A DNA stretch of 14,443 nucleotides from Dehalococcoidales bacterium (lineage in GTDB: Bacteria > Chloroflexota > Dehalococcoidia > Dehalococcoidales > Fen-1064). The position numbers and the translations under genes are program-made. The stretch lies in the NCBI GenBank assembly GCA_030667735.1, contig DAOUVG010000015.1:1-14443 (forward strand), in the 5' to 3' direction. Shown here in pieces: positions 1 to 5,763 of the stretch; within the stretch, counting starts at the first letter, position 1, and every line of letters starts with the position of its first letter. The notes below the pieces were generated by a model. The model ran no database searches. It worked only from the letters and a program-made list of their open reading frames with translations, and was not told where the DNA came from.

Positions 1-308
1 CTGTCAAGAGCAATGGCTAACTCAAAAGGAAAGGTGGTACCGAATTGGACATCTGAGTCGATTGGTATTGGCCTTTCGTATCACGGTTATGAACCAGTTG
101 TCCCTCGATAGTAATCCTCGCAGTCCTTACAGGCCGGTTCCACACGTGTCATAGTGTATGCAGACGGTATCCCGATAGGAGTTTGAGCACACAGGGATAA
201 AGAGACGAGTACAGGTTCTTGTCTAACTTGACAGAATGTGGTACAATCTCTGGTCAACTGGGAAGCTTCAATTAGACGCAGGAGGATAGGAATAACAAGG
301 CTAGCAAA

Positions 309-349
309 GGTAGACTACCGTTACCACAGCCACTGAGTAAACGGCTACC
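309..349 (+). other. Bulged stem-loop in gene-free leader
   Basis: GGTAG (309-313) pairs with CTACC (345-349), and CCGTT (318-322) pairs with AACGG (340-344). This gives a 10-bp stem interrupted on the 5' side only by the four bases ACTA (314-317), with a 17-nt loop. An alternative short hairpin, GGTAG with CTACC at 315-319, competes with it. It could be a structured RNA leader or a DNA dyad. No tested RNA family is matched convincingly. Confidence 0.3.
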
Positions 350-416
350 CGACGGCTCACCGAACGGGAAGGATGGGGCAGGATAGGTCTAAGAGATTCC
401 CGGTAAGAACTTTTCC

Positions 417-447
417 AATATTTACTCAATATTTATCTTATTTACTC
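417..447 (+). promoter_or_regulatory. Direct-repeat operator candidate upstream of the response regulator
   Basis: The nonamer TATTTACTC occurs at 419-427 and again at 439-447, exactly 20 bp apart. A degenerate copy, TATTTATCT, lies between them at 430-438. Head-to-tail repeats of roughly 10-11 bp are how OmpR/PhoB-type winged-helix regulators commonly bind DNA. This block ends 20 bp upstream of a TATAAT box and about 130 bp upstream of an OmpR-family gene, so autoregulation is a reasonable inference. The repeats are seen directly; the binding is not shown. Confidence 0.4.
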
Positions 448-467
448 GTATCTTAACATTCGTCATG

Positions 468-473
468 TATAAT
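468..473 (+). promoter_or_regulatory. -10 box candidate (TATAAT) for the response regulator
   Basis: There is a perfect TATAAT at 468-473, but no good -35 hexamer at 16-18 bp spacing: the positions around 444-451 read roughly CTCGTA. A poor -35 with operator-like repeats just upstream is the pattern expected of an activator-dependent promoter. The leader to the start codon at 580 would be about 100 nt. Confidence 0.4.
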
Positions 474-579
474 GATGCAGGAGTATGTTTCGGATATGCT
501 GGTGAACCGGAGTGGCGGACAGGGGTAGAGCCGCCATCCGGCCGCACATCCTTGGCAGAACCGTTCCAGGCAGTGGGGA

Positions 580-1287
580 ATGAAGGTACTAATTATTGAA
601 GATAGCGCCGATACCATCCACCCGATATCCGCGGTATTCAAACTCCGCTGGCCAACGTGTACTACTATTTCAACGACTAAGGGAGTAAAAGGCGTAGCGC
701 TGGCTGAAAACGAATCCCCTGATATCATTATTCTTGAGGTCGACCTCCCCGATATAGATGGATTTGATGTCCTCCGCCAGATACGTATGTTCTCTGAAGT
801 CCCGATAGTCTTCCTCACCGAGAGAGGAGACGAGAAGGATATCATCAGGGGTCTGGAAGGAGGGGCTGATGACTACATAGTCAAGCCCTTCAGCGCTCCG
901 GAGCTTCTAGCCAGGGCAGGGGCAGCACTGCGGCGCAGCGGCCTCCGGGATGGAATCGAGGAAAGTACGCCTCCTTTGGTCAGTGGAGACCTGACGATAG
1001 ACTTCCAATCAAAGGAAGTGACGCTTAAGGGTGAACCGGTCCACCTTACCACCACCGAATATCAGATACTCTACTACCTGATGCGTAATCCGGGGAAGTG
1101 GGTTAATCATGGCTCCCTGGAACAATGGATATGGGGGGGACAGGGGACTGTTGACTCCTCCGTTATCAGGAGGTATATCTACCAGCTACGCCGCAAACTC
1201 AACGGCACCCCTCCGCGGTTGATCGTGAACGTACCTGGCAAGGGATACAAGTTCAACCCTGCCATCAGCAGGCTGTCTACCGTTTAG
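580..1287 (+). CDS. OmpR/PhoB-family response regulator with Glu in the phosphoacceptor position
   Basis: This is a 235-residue two-domain transcription regulator. Residues 1-120 form the receiver domain: acidic pair E7/D8, conserved T80, conserved K102 followed by P103, and a linker ending in LRR. Residues about 133-228 form a winged-helix DNA-binding domain (Trans_reg_C), with the recognition helix near 193-207 and the terminal hairpin VPGKGYKF. The residue normally phosphorylated, the Asp in the LLD-x-x-LP segment, is Glu53 here (IILEVDLPDIDG, codon GAG at 736-738), so normal phosphorylation is doubtful and the protein may be locked in an active-like state. The start at MKVLIIEDS matches the usual family N-terminus, although the ribosome-binding site is weak. 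No histidine kinase lies in the window, so it is an orphan here. Downstream genes converge on it. Confidence 0.93.
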   Translation: MKVLIIEDSADTIHPISAVFKLRWPTCTTISTTKGVKGVALAENESPDIIILEVDLPDIDGFDVLRQIRMFSEVPIVFLTERGDEKDIIRGLEGGADDYIVKPFSAPELLARAGAALRRSGLRDGIEESTPPLVSGDLTIDFQSKEVTLKGEPVHLTTTEYQILYYLMRNPGKWVNHGSLEQWIWGGQGTVDSSVIRRYIYQLRRKLNGTPPRLIVNVPGKGYKFNPAISRLSTV

Positions 1288-1464
1288 AGACCCCGGACAG
1301 ATTCCTCTCTCGCTATGTCCACATTCCCTCAGCTTTGTTATCTGACAGTATGCCGTCAGACCGGATGGCGTTATTCGCATGGCCGCCTTCGAGAGATATC
1401 CGCCATGCCGTGCATCGTCCTTGGGGAATGGAGCCATGCCGGCAGGGCGCAAGGGTCGTCTTTG
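1288..1464. other. Convergent intergenic region with dyads
   Basis: This lies between the 3' ends of the response regulator (+) and the EpsI-like gene (-). It contains two inverted repeats: TCTGAC (1341-1346) with GTCAGA (1355-1360), loop 8; and GCATGGC (1377-1383) with GCCATGC (1402-1408), loop 18. Neither is followed on either strand by a clear T-run, so they are weak terminator candidates at best. GCCATGCC recurs at 1433-1440. Confidence 0.3.
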
Positions 1465-2436
1465 TCAGTCTGTTTTTTCCTGGCTGTCGTCTTCTCCGGT
1501 CACCGGTGCCGTCACGTGTGCACGATGTCGGGTCATTATGGCAGCGCACAAAGCGTAGACTATCATCGCCAGCGGAATGGTGAAAGCAAGCACGATGACC
1601 AGGTAGCCACCGGCACCGGACTCCGCCAGAGACGTGATGGCCATTTGCGGTTCTTCCACGGGCTCGAACATGAGGGGAACAACCTCACCCATGAAATCCT
1701 TGGCAGTCGCAAGCGTAGCGTCATACCCTCCTGATAGAGGGATTAGTGCTGATACCCGGATCAGGTGGATTTGGTCCGTCGTAATCGCTACGTCCTTTAT
1801 AACCGCATACAGGACCAGTATACGCTCAATGACCTCGCCATCTTCATTCTGTTTACAGGCAGTGAACCTCTTGGCTGGTATCCGGCCCTGGTACGGCTCG
1901 AATTCAAGCTCCTGACGCACCCTCGCCGGCAGAGTGGTGGGTATTTCATCAGGCTCCTGCTCCCCGGTTTGCTCAACCCAATCCTGGTCTTTGATAACCA
2001 CATGGTCATCCTGGACACTATCAACCAGGTATCCCATGGCCAAGTAGCAAAGATGGGGCATGTGAAAGCTTGATAGTTCCGCACTCTGTATTATCAGGAG
2101 AATGATTGGCTGAGAGAACACCGGCCTGCTATATGACCGCAGGAGTAGTACATCGGCTTCGAGAATCTCTTTCACCTCTGAAGTATCATAGTCCTGCCCG
2201 TACCAATCCGAGATAGCTCTCGGGAAATTATTGAGCTCCTGCTGACTGGATAGGTTCGTCCTGGTCTTGACATATCTGGCATATTGGCTCTCTCCAGACA
2301 ATTGAGTGTCGATTGCCACGTAGCTGCCCACCGTTTCCACCTGGGAGCGTTGGCAAAGACCTATGACTGCCACCGTGAGCAGGAACAGACCTGCAACCAG
2401 GAACAACTGCCAGTATTTCTTCATAAATGAGTTCAT
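1465..2436 (-). CDS. EpsI-like (DUF3485) exosortase-associated protein, membrane-anchored
   Basis: This is a 323-residue protein with an N-terminal membrane segment (about residues 8-27), a large extracytoplasmic domain and a C-terminal membrane segment (about 277-301) ending in a short charged tail. The domain resembles EpsI/DUF3485 proteins that accompany exosortases. It has the QDY-x-x-SEVKEIL stretch (81-92), LLLRSYSRP (97-105), then HMPHLC (125-130) in the place of the family HSPxxC motif, and a late RVSALIPLSGGYDAT segment (228-241). The start ATG has AGGT about 6 bases upstream. It begins 28 bp after the exosortase gene ends, so the two are probably cotranscribed. The family role (a partner in exosortase-linked sorting or exopolysaccharide export) is inferred from association; no enzymatic activity is established from sequence. 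A lipobox is not present: VIGLC lacks the small residue before Cys. Confidence 0.8.
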   Translation of the reverse strand: MNSFMKKYWQLFLVAGLFLLTVAVIGLCQRSQVETVGSYVAIDTQLSGESQYARYVKTRTNLSSQQELNNFPRAISDWYGQDYDTSEVKEILEADVLLLRSYSRPVFSQPIILLIIQSAELSSFHMPHLCYLAMGYLVDSVQDDHVVIKDQDWVEQTGEQEPDEIPTTLPARVRQELEFEPYQGRIPAKRFTACKQNEDGEVIERILVLYAVIKDVAITTDQIHLIRVSALIPLSGGYDATLATAKDFMGEVVPLMFEPVEEPQMAITSLAESGAGGYLVIVLAFTIPLAMIVYALCAAIMTRHRAHVTAPVTGEDDSQEKTD

Positions 2437-2464
2437 CAGCTACCTGCGATTATAACTAAAGATG

Positions 2465-3358
2465 TCAAGTGCTATCTGCTTCTCTGAGACTGCATCCTGA
2501 GACGCGACTAAGAAGGAACAGAGACAGGATGGCAACCAGGAAGACAATTGGACTGGAGAGACCGTGGAAGAACCCGAGAGCAGCCTCGCTCCCCCAGAAA
2601 TGGGCTACGAAAAGAAGGAGAGCAATTCTCAGCACGTTAGCCGCAACGGCTATGGGGAAGGCCAGGAGAAAAAGTACCGTCCTTTTGAGGTAGTGTCCTT
2701 TCAAGAGATAGGCGAACAGCGCAGTCAGTGCCAGAAGTGAGATGAGGGTATTCATCCCGCTGCAAGTGGCACCAATGATGAAGGTTGAACCGGCAAGTTG
2801 GATTTCGGTACCGGTATTGGTGGCCGGCAGACCGAATGCTCGCACCATTGACGCCGACCCGCTTGTTGATGCCAACTGCAGCGGCACTGTAACAGAATTG
2901 AGAACAGGTAGGGGTATCATGAATATCAGGAAGCAGATGGGGAAGAGCATGGAACGGGTAGCTCGTGCTCCCCTGAAACAGAGGAGCAGGCCGGCAGTCA
3001 CCGGGATAACAGAAGATGCCCAGAGCCAATTAAACTTGTAGATGAATCCCACGGCATACATCACCAACCCGATAGTAAGGACGACAGCCCCCACACCTGC
3101 GGGCTTTGCTTTTGCCAGTTCCTTTCGTCGGGACCAGACCAGCAGAGCAGAAACAGGCAGTACGAGGAAACCGTGGCTGTAATAGGGGTTAGCTATCCAG
3201 ACCTGAACAAGGTAAACAAGTACCGGAGCGTAGAGGGCAGTACACATACCTCCGATTAGCACCGTTGTGACAAGTTGCCCGCTTTTCACCTTATTGCACC
3301 AGTCCCCGTGCGGCCTTGATAGCCTGATAATCCCCGGGACCAGATTCGTTCTCGACAC
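2465..3358 (-). CDS. Exosortase (transpeptidase-like membrane protease)
   Basis: This is a 297-residue multi-spanning membrane protein of the exosortase/archaeosortase family. These enzymes cut a C-terminal sorting tail (PEP-CTERM type) from exported proteins and are thought to transfer them to a surface anchor. Visible hallmarks are YSHG (60-63) in the first loop, the catalytic Cys in GATCSGMN (Cys199), Arg in NVLRIALLL (Arg244) and His in FFHGLSSP (His265), which make up the Cys/Arg/His triad. About eight hydrophobic segments are apparent. The first codon is GTG; the spacing to an upstream AAAGGG is very short, so the true start may lie further in (for example GTG codon 24). The next gene, EpsI-like, follows after 28 bp. 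I see no PEP-CTERM-type substrate in the window. Confidence 0.9.
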   Translation of the reverse strand: MSRTNLVPGIIRLSRPHGDWCNKVKSGQLVTTVLIGGMCTALYAPVLVYLVQVWIANPYYSHGFLVLPVSALLVWSRRKELAKAKPAGVGAVVLTIGLVMYAVGFIYKFNWLWASSVIPVTAGLLLCFRGARATRSMLFPICFLIFMIPLPVLNSVTVPLQLASTSGSASMVRAFGLPATNTGTEIQLAGSTFIIGATCSGMNTLISLLALTALFAYLLKGHYLKRTVLFLLAFPIAVAANVLRIALLLFVAHFWGSEAALGFFHGLSSPIVFLVAILSLFLLSRVSGCSLREADST

Positions 3359-3761
3359 CCTTTACATAAAGACTTATTATCCATTACCAGACTGTTCTAT
3401 AAGCCCCCTGTCTTCTACCCTTATACTTGATATGAAAAAGGGCAACTCCAGGAACACCCGGGATAGCACAAAGCCATTGGGGAGTCAGCGCTGTTATCCT
3501 CCTATCATGGAGGTAGCTGCTTGTCTTGCTTACTCTTCGTTACACTATACACTTTTTCCTTTGGCCAACACTATTTATGAGGCAACGATACCACTTTAGG
3601 TAACTTTAATTATGAGTCGATTCGCATATTTGACGACTGTAAGGCCTCTCTGCTAGAATTCAAGCGCTGTTTTGTCCCACAAGGGGTGACCGCCCGTAAC
3701 CAGGCGACAAACAGGTCGGTACTGTTCAGTCTGCTAAGTCGGAACATAAGAGGAGGTTATC
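3359..3761. other. Divergent intergenic region between exosortase and enoyl-CoA hydratase
   Basis: These 403 bp carry no supported gene. On the + strand there is a good promoter (3630-3659) and a leader dyad, TTTGTC (3671-3676) with GACAAA (3706-3711), whose 29-nt interior is GC-rich and could fold further. On the - strand only a weak promoter candidate for the exosortase is seen: CTTATA, 16 bp, GATAAT (3376-3381 on the + strand). The stretch 3361-3660 is more AT-rich than the flanking genes. Confidence 0.45.
3630..3659 (+). promoter_or_regulatory. Sigma70-type promoter for the enoyl-CoA hydratase
   Basis: TTGACG (3630-3635) and TAGAAT (3654-3659) are separated by 18 bp. Each hexamer matches the consensus at five of six positions. 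Transcription would start near 3666, giving a leader of about 95 nt that contains the TTTGTC/GACAAA dyad. Confidence 0.6.
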
Positions 3762-4526
3762 ATGTCTGCTGTTATTTATGAGAAGAAAGGTCACATCGCA
3801 ATTATCACCCTCAATCGTCCCGATGCTTTGAATGCCCTGAATGTTGATATACATCGTGAACTACATGAAACGATGGTCGATTTCCGGGACGACGACGACC
3901 TCTGGGTTGCCATCCTTACCGGTACCGGAGACAGGGCGTTCTCCGCCGGTGCGGATATCAAGGGTTTCCAGCCCGGTACCGGGGAAGTATCCAGGAGGAG
4001 TGATGAACCACCGGTGCGGGCGGACACGATATGGAAGCCTGTCATTGCCGCGATACACGGCTACTGCCTTGGCGGAGGCCTGGAACTGGCTCTGACATGT
4101 GATATCAGAATAGCCGCTGATAACGCCCAGTTAGGCCAGCCGGAGGTGAACATTGGCTTCATGGCTGGCGGCGGTGGTACCCAGAGACTGCCTCGCTTTA
4201 TTCCCCGCGCGGTTGCTGCCGAGATACTGCTTACAGGAAACCGCATTAATACTGAAGAGGCGCTGCGCTGGGGTCTGGTCAGCAGGGTTGTCCCGCGGGA
4301 CCAGCTGATGTCTACCGCCATGGAGATAGCTGAGACTATCTGCCAGCGGGGTCCTCTCGGCATCAGGGCAACCAAAGAGGCCATTATCCGGGGGTATGAT
4401 ATGACTCTACCGGATGGCCTGTACCTGGAGGCCGAGAAGGTTGCTTACGTCAGGACAACCGACGACTTCATGGAAGGGGCCAGGGCATTCGCCCAGAAGA
4501 GGACGCCCGACTACAAGGGTAAGTAA
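3762..4526 (+). CDS. Enoyl-CoA hydratase/isomerase (crotonase family)
   Basis: This is a 254-residue single-domain crotonase-fold enzyme of normal length. It is expected to add water across the double bond of a 2-enoyl-CoA in the cytoplasm. Both catalytic glutamates of classical hydratases are present: Glu108 in GGGLELALTCD and Glu128 in GQPEVNIG. The oxyanion-hole segments are also there: SAGADIKG (61-68) and HGYCLGGG (99-106). GFMAGGGGTQRLPR (132-145) has Ala where most hydratases have Pro. The ATG has AGGAGG about 6-7 bases upstream and a good promoter. The gene stands alone on the + strand and converges on the CoA-ligase genes, its stop being 19 bp from theirs. The substrate cannot be told from sequence; a related isomerase or hydrolase activity is possible, but the two Glu residues favour hydratase. 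Confidence 0.93.
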   Translation: MSAVIYEKKGHIAIITLNRPDALNALNVDIHRELHETMVDFRDDDDLWVAILTGTGDRAFSAGADIKGFQPGTGEVSRRSDEPPVRADTIWKPVIAAIHGYCLGGGLELALTCDIRIAADNAQLGQPEVNIGFMAGGGGTQRLPRFIPRAVAAEILLTGNRINTEEALRWGLVSRVVPRDQLMSTAMEIAETICQRGPLGIRATKEAIIRGYDMTLPDGLYLEAEKVAYVRTTDDFMEGARAFAQKRTPDYKGK

Positions 4527-4545
4527 CAGCAGCGAAACCAGCCCG

Positions 4546-5436
4546 CTAGAGAAGCCCGGCCAGTGTGGTAGCAATCTCCTGGGGCGTATCGACTACGTGT
4601 GCACCGGCTGCCTTCAGGGCCTTGACCTTGCTTTCCGCGGTGCCCCTGCCTCTTTCAATAATGGCACTGGCGTGGGAGAATCTCATGCCCGATGGCATCG
4701 TTCGTCCGGCTATGTAGGCCACCAGCGGTTTGCTGAATCCGCCTTCCTTGATGACTTCGGCAGCTTCCTCCTCGGCCACTGTACCGATTTCACCGAACAA
4801 GACTACCGCCCTGGTATTCTCGTCTTCTTCGAAGAGGGGTAGTACGTCGGCGAAGTTTGTGCCGATGACCGGTTCCGTACCGATGTGTATCGCCGTTGAT
4901 ATGCCGATACCAGTCCTGGTTATGCTCCAGACCACGGTGCCCGTTTGACCACCGCTGCGAGACATTACGCCAACATTCCCGGGAATGAAGATTTCGTTGG
5001 CGAAGTCGACGGAAGCACCCAGCCATCCCACGGCTGCCTTCTGCGGGGTGACCATGCCCATGCAGCCCGGCCCGAATAGACGGCATCCCTTACGCCGTGC
5101 CAGTGCAATCATCTCCAGGGCATCGTGTAAGGGCACTCGCTCCGCGGGAACAATAACCATCTTCAGTCCGGCCTCAATAGCCTCAAATACGGCGGGTTTG
5201 AGTTGCGGTGCCGGTACGAATATCACACTGGCATCTATCGGCCCCTGTTCCTCCACGGCTTCTTGAACAGTGTTGTAAACGGGAACACCGTTGATGCTGT
5301 TACCGCCACGACCGGGAGTGACACCGCACAGCAGCCTGGTACCATAGTCAATCATGTATTTCGCGCGGGCACTGCCTTCCCGTCCGGTTATGCCCTGCAC
5401 CAGTACCGTGGTATTTTCGTCAGCAAGTATTGCCAT
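4546..5436 (-). CDS. SucD-like CoA ligase alpha subunit (nucleotide-dependent acid-CoA ligase)
   Basis: This 296-residue protein is similar along its length to the alpha subunit of succinyl-CoA synthetase. That subunit binds CoA through an N-terminal Rossmann domain (QGITGREG, 14-21) and carries the phosphorylated histidine. His255 in FSHASAII matches the active-site His, Glu216 in GEIG matches the glutamate that contacts it, and RGRGTAESK (262-270) follows as in the family. Differences from the classical enzyme are [10 protein letters not shown] (122-131) instead of [14 protein letters not shown] (159-166) instead of SRSGTLTYE, and VPAERVP (96-102) in place of the TEGIP loop. It starts immediately after the stop of the Fe-S gene (TAAATG), with GGAGG about 10 bases upstream, so translation is likely coupled. 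It probably pairs with the SucC-like subunit encoded two genes upstream. Succinate should not be assumed as the substrate. Confidence 0.88.
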   Translation of the reverse strand: MAILADENTTVLVQGITGREGSARAKYMIDYGTRLLCGVTPGRGGNSINGVPVYNTVQEAVEEQGPIDASVIFVPAPQLKPAVFEAIEAGLKMVIVPAERVPLHDALEMIALARRKGCRLFGPGCMGMVTPQKAAVGWLGASVDFANEIFIPGNVGVMSRSGGQTGTVVWSITRTGIGISTAIHIGTEPVIGTNFADVLPLFEEDENTRAVVLFGEIGTVAEEEAAEVIKEGGFSKPLVAYIAGRTMPSGMRFSHASAIIERGRGTAESKVKALKAAGAHVVDTPQEIATTLAGLL

Positions 5437-5748
5437 TTACGTCCGGCCTCCGTGCCGGGAAAGCCCTATCTTCTTGCGGTATTCGTCCAGACCGAACATG
5501 TCCAGAGTGATTTGCAGGCCCTTGTTGCCGTTGTCCTGGCAGTAGCGTTCGCAGGCAAGGTCCTCGATACAGCGGCGGCCTGCCTCTTCAGTGGATGGTA
5601 TCAGAACAGGCAGACCATCCTCGACCTTGAAGAGATTTCCCCCGAACCGGGCGCACGCTTCGACGCAGGCGTAGCTCTGGCAGCCACGGCACTTCTCCAG
5701 GTCAATCGTGACCTTGCCCGTGCGAAACGGGAATTCAAGGGTCGTCAT
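5437..5748 (-). CDS. Small ferredoxin-like iron-sulfur protein between CoA-ligase subunit genes
   Basis: This 103-residue protein has seven cysteines in two ferredoxin-like groups. Group 1 is C20-x2-C23-x4-C28-x3-C32, with the loop before the third Cys two residues longer than usual. Group 2 is C60-x2-D63-x2-C66-x3-C70, with Asp where the second Cys is expected. An Asp in this place is known from the 4Fe-4S ferredoxin of Pyrococcus furiosus. If the fold is the two-cluster type, Cys32 and Cys70 would cross over to complete the clusters. No Pro follows either group. The sequence starts MTTLEFPFRTGKVTIDLEKC and ends in a basic tail. AGGAGG lies upstream of the ATG. The gene is 15 bp after the beta-subunit gene, and its stop abuts the alpha-subunit start, so it is firmly inside the ligase unit. 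It may be an accessory subunit or an electron carrier; the role is unknown. Confidence 0.8.
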   Translation of the reverse strand: MTTLEFPFRTGKVTIDLEKCRGCQSYACVEACARFGGNLFKVEDGLPVLIPSTEEAGRRCIEDLACERYCQDNGNKGLQITLDMFGLDEYRKKIGLSRHGGRT

Positions 5749-5763
5749 CCTGCCTGCCTCCTC

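Larger units (their letters stand above)
1..579. other. Gene-poor leader region before the response regulator
   Basis: I see no convincing complete gene here. A frame that is open from the left edge (bases 2-154, + strand, about 50 codons, ending TAG) includes the residues QKERWYRIGHLSR and could be the tail of a gene cut by the window, but I do not recognise it. A second frame (bases 1-111) is also open. The rest holds a bulged stem-loop (309-349), an AT-rich block with direct repeats (417-447) and a TATAAT box (468-473), listed separately. A weak promoter-like pair lies further up: TTGTCT (219-224), 17 bp, TACAAT (242-247). The region may be a long untranslated leader or the remains of older sequence. 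Confidence 0.4.

Noticed and set aside
228..247. TTGACA with TACAAT as a promoter
   Set aside because: TTGACA (228-233) and TACAAT (242-247) are only 8 bp apart, far too close for a sigma70 promoter. The alternative TTGTCT at 219-224 has correct spacing but is weak.
240..400. Cobalamin riboswitch
   Set aside because: GCCACTG, GGGAAGG and CAGGATA fragments are present in order, but the GGTG/AA/CCG core, the CCCGCaACTG segment and the ACCTGCC end of the B12 box are missing, and the gap between GCCACTG and GGGAAGG is long. I list only a generic structured element.
1315..1734. Reading frames on the + strand over the response regulator/EpsI junction
   Set aside because: They overlap the EpsI-like gene antisense, have no ribosome-binding site and are rich in Arg, His and Ser as expected of shadow frames.
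3267..3599. A 110-residue + strand reading frame overlapping the exosortase 5' end
   Set aside because: Its first part lies antisense to the exosortase, the rest is low-complexity intergenic sequence, and there is no ribosome-binding site or recognisable motif.
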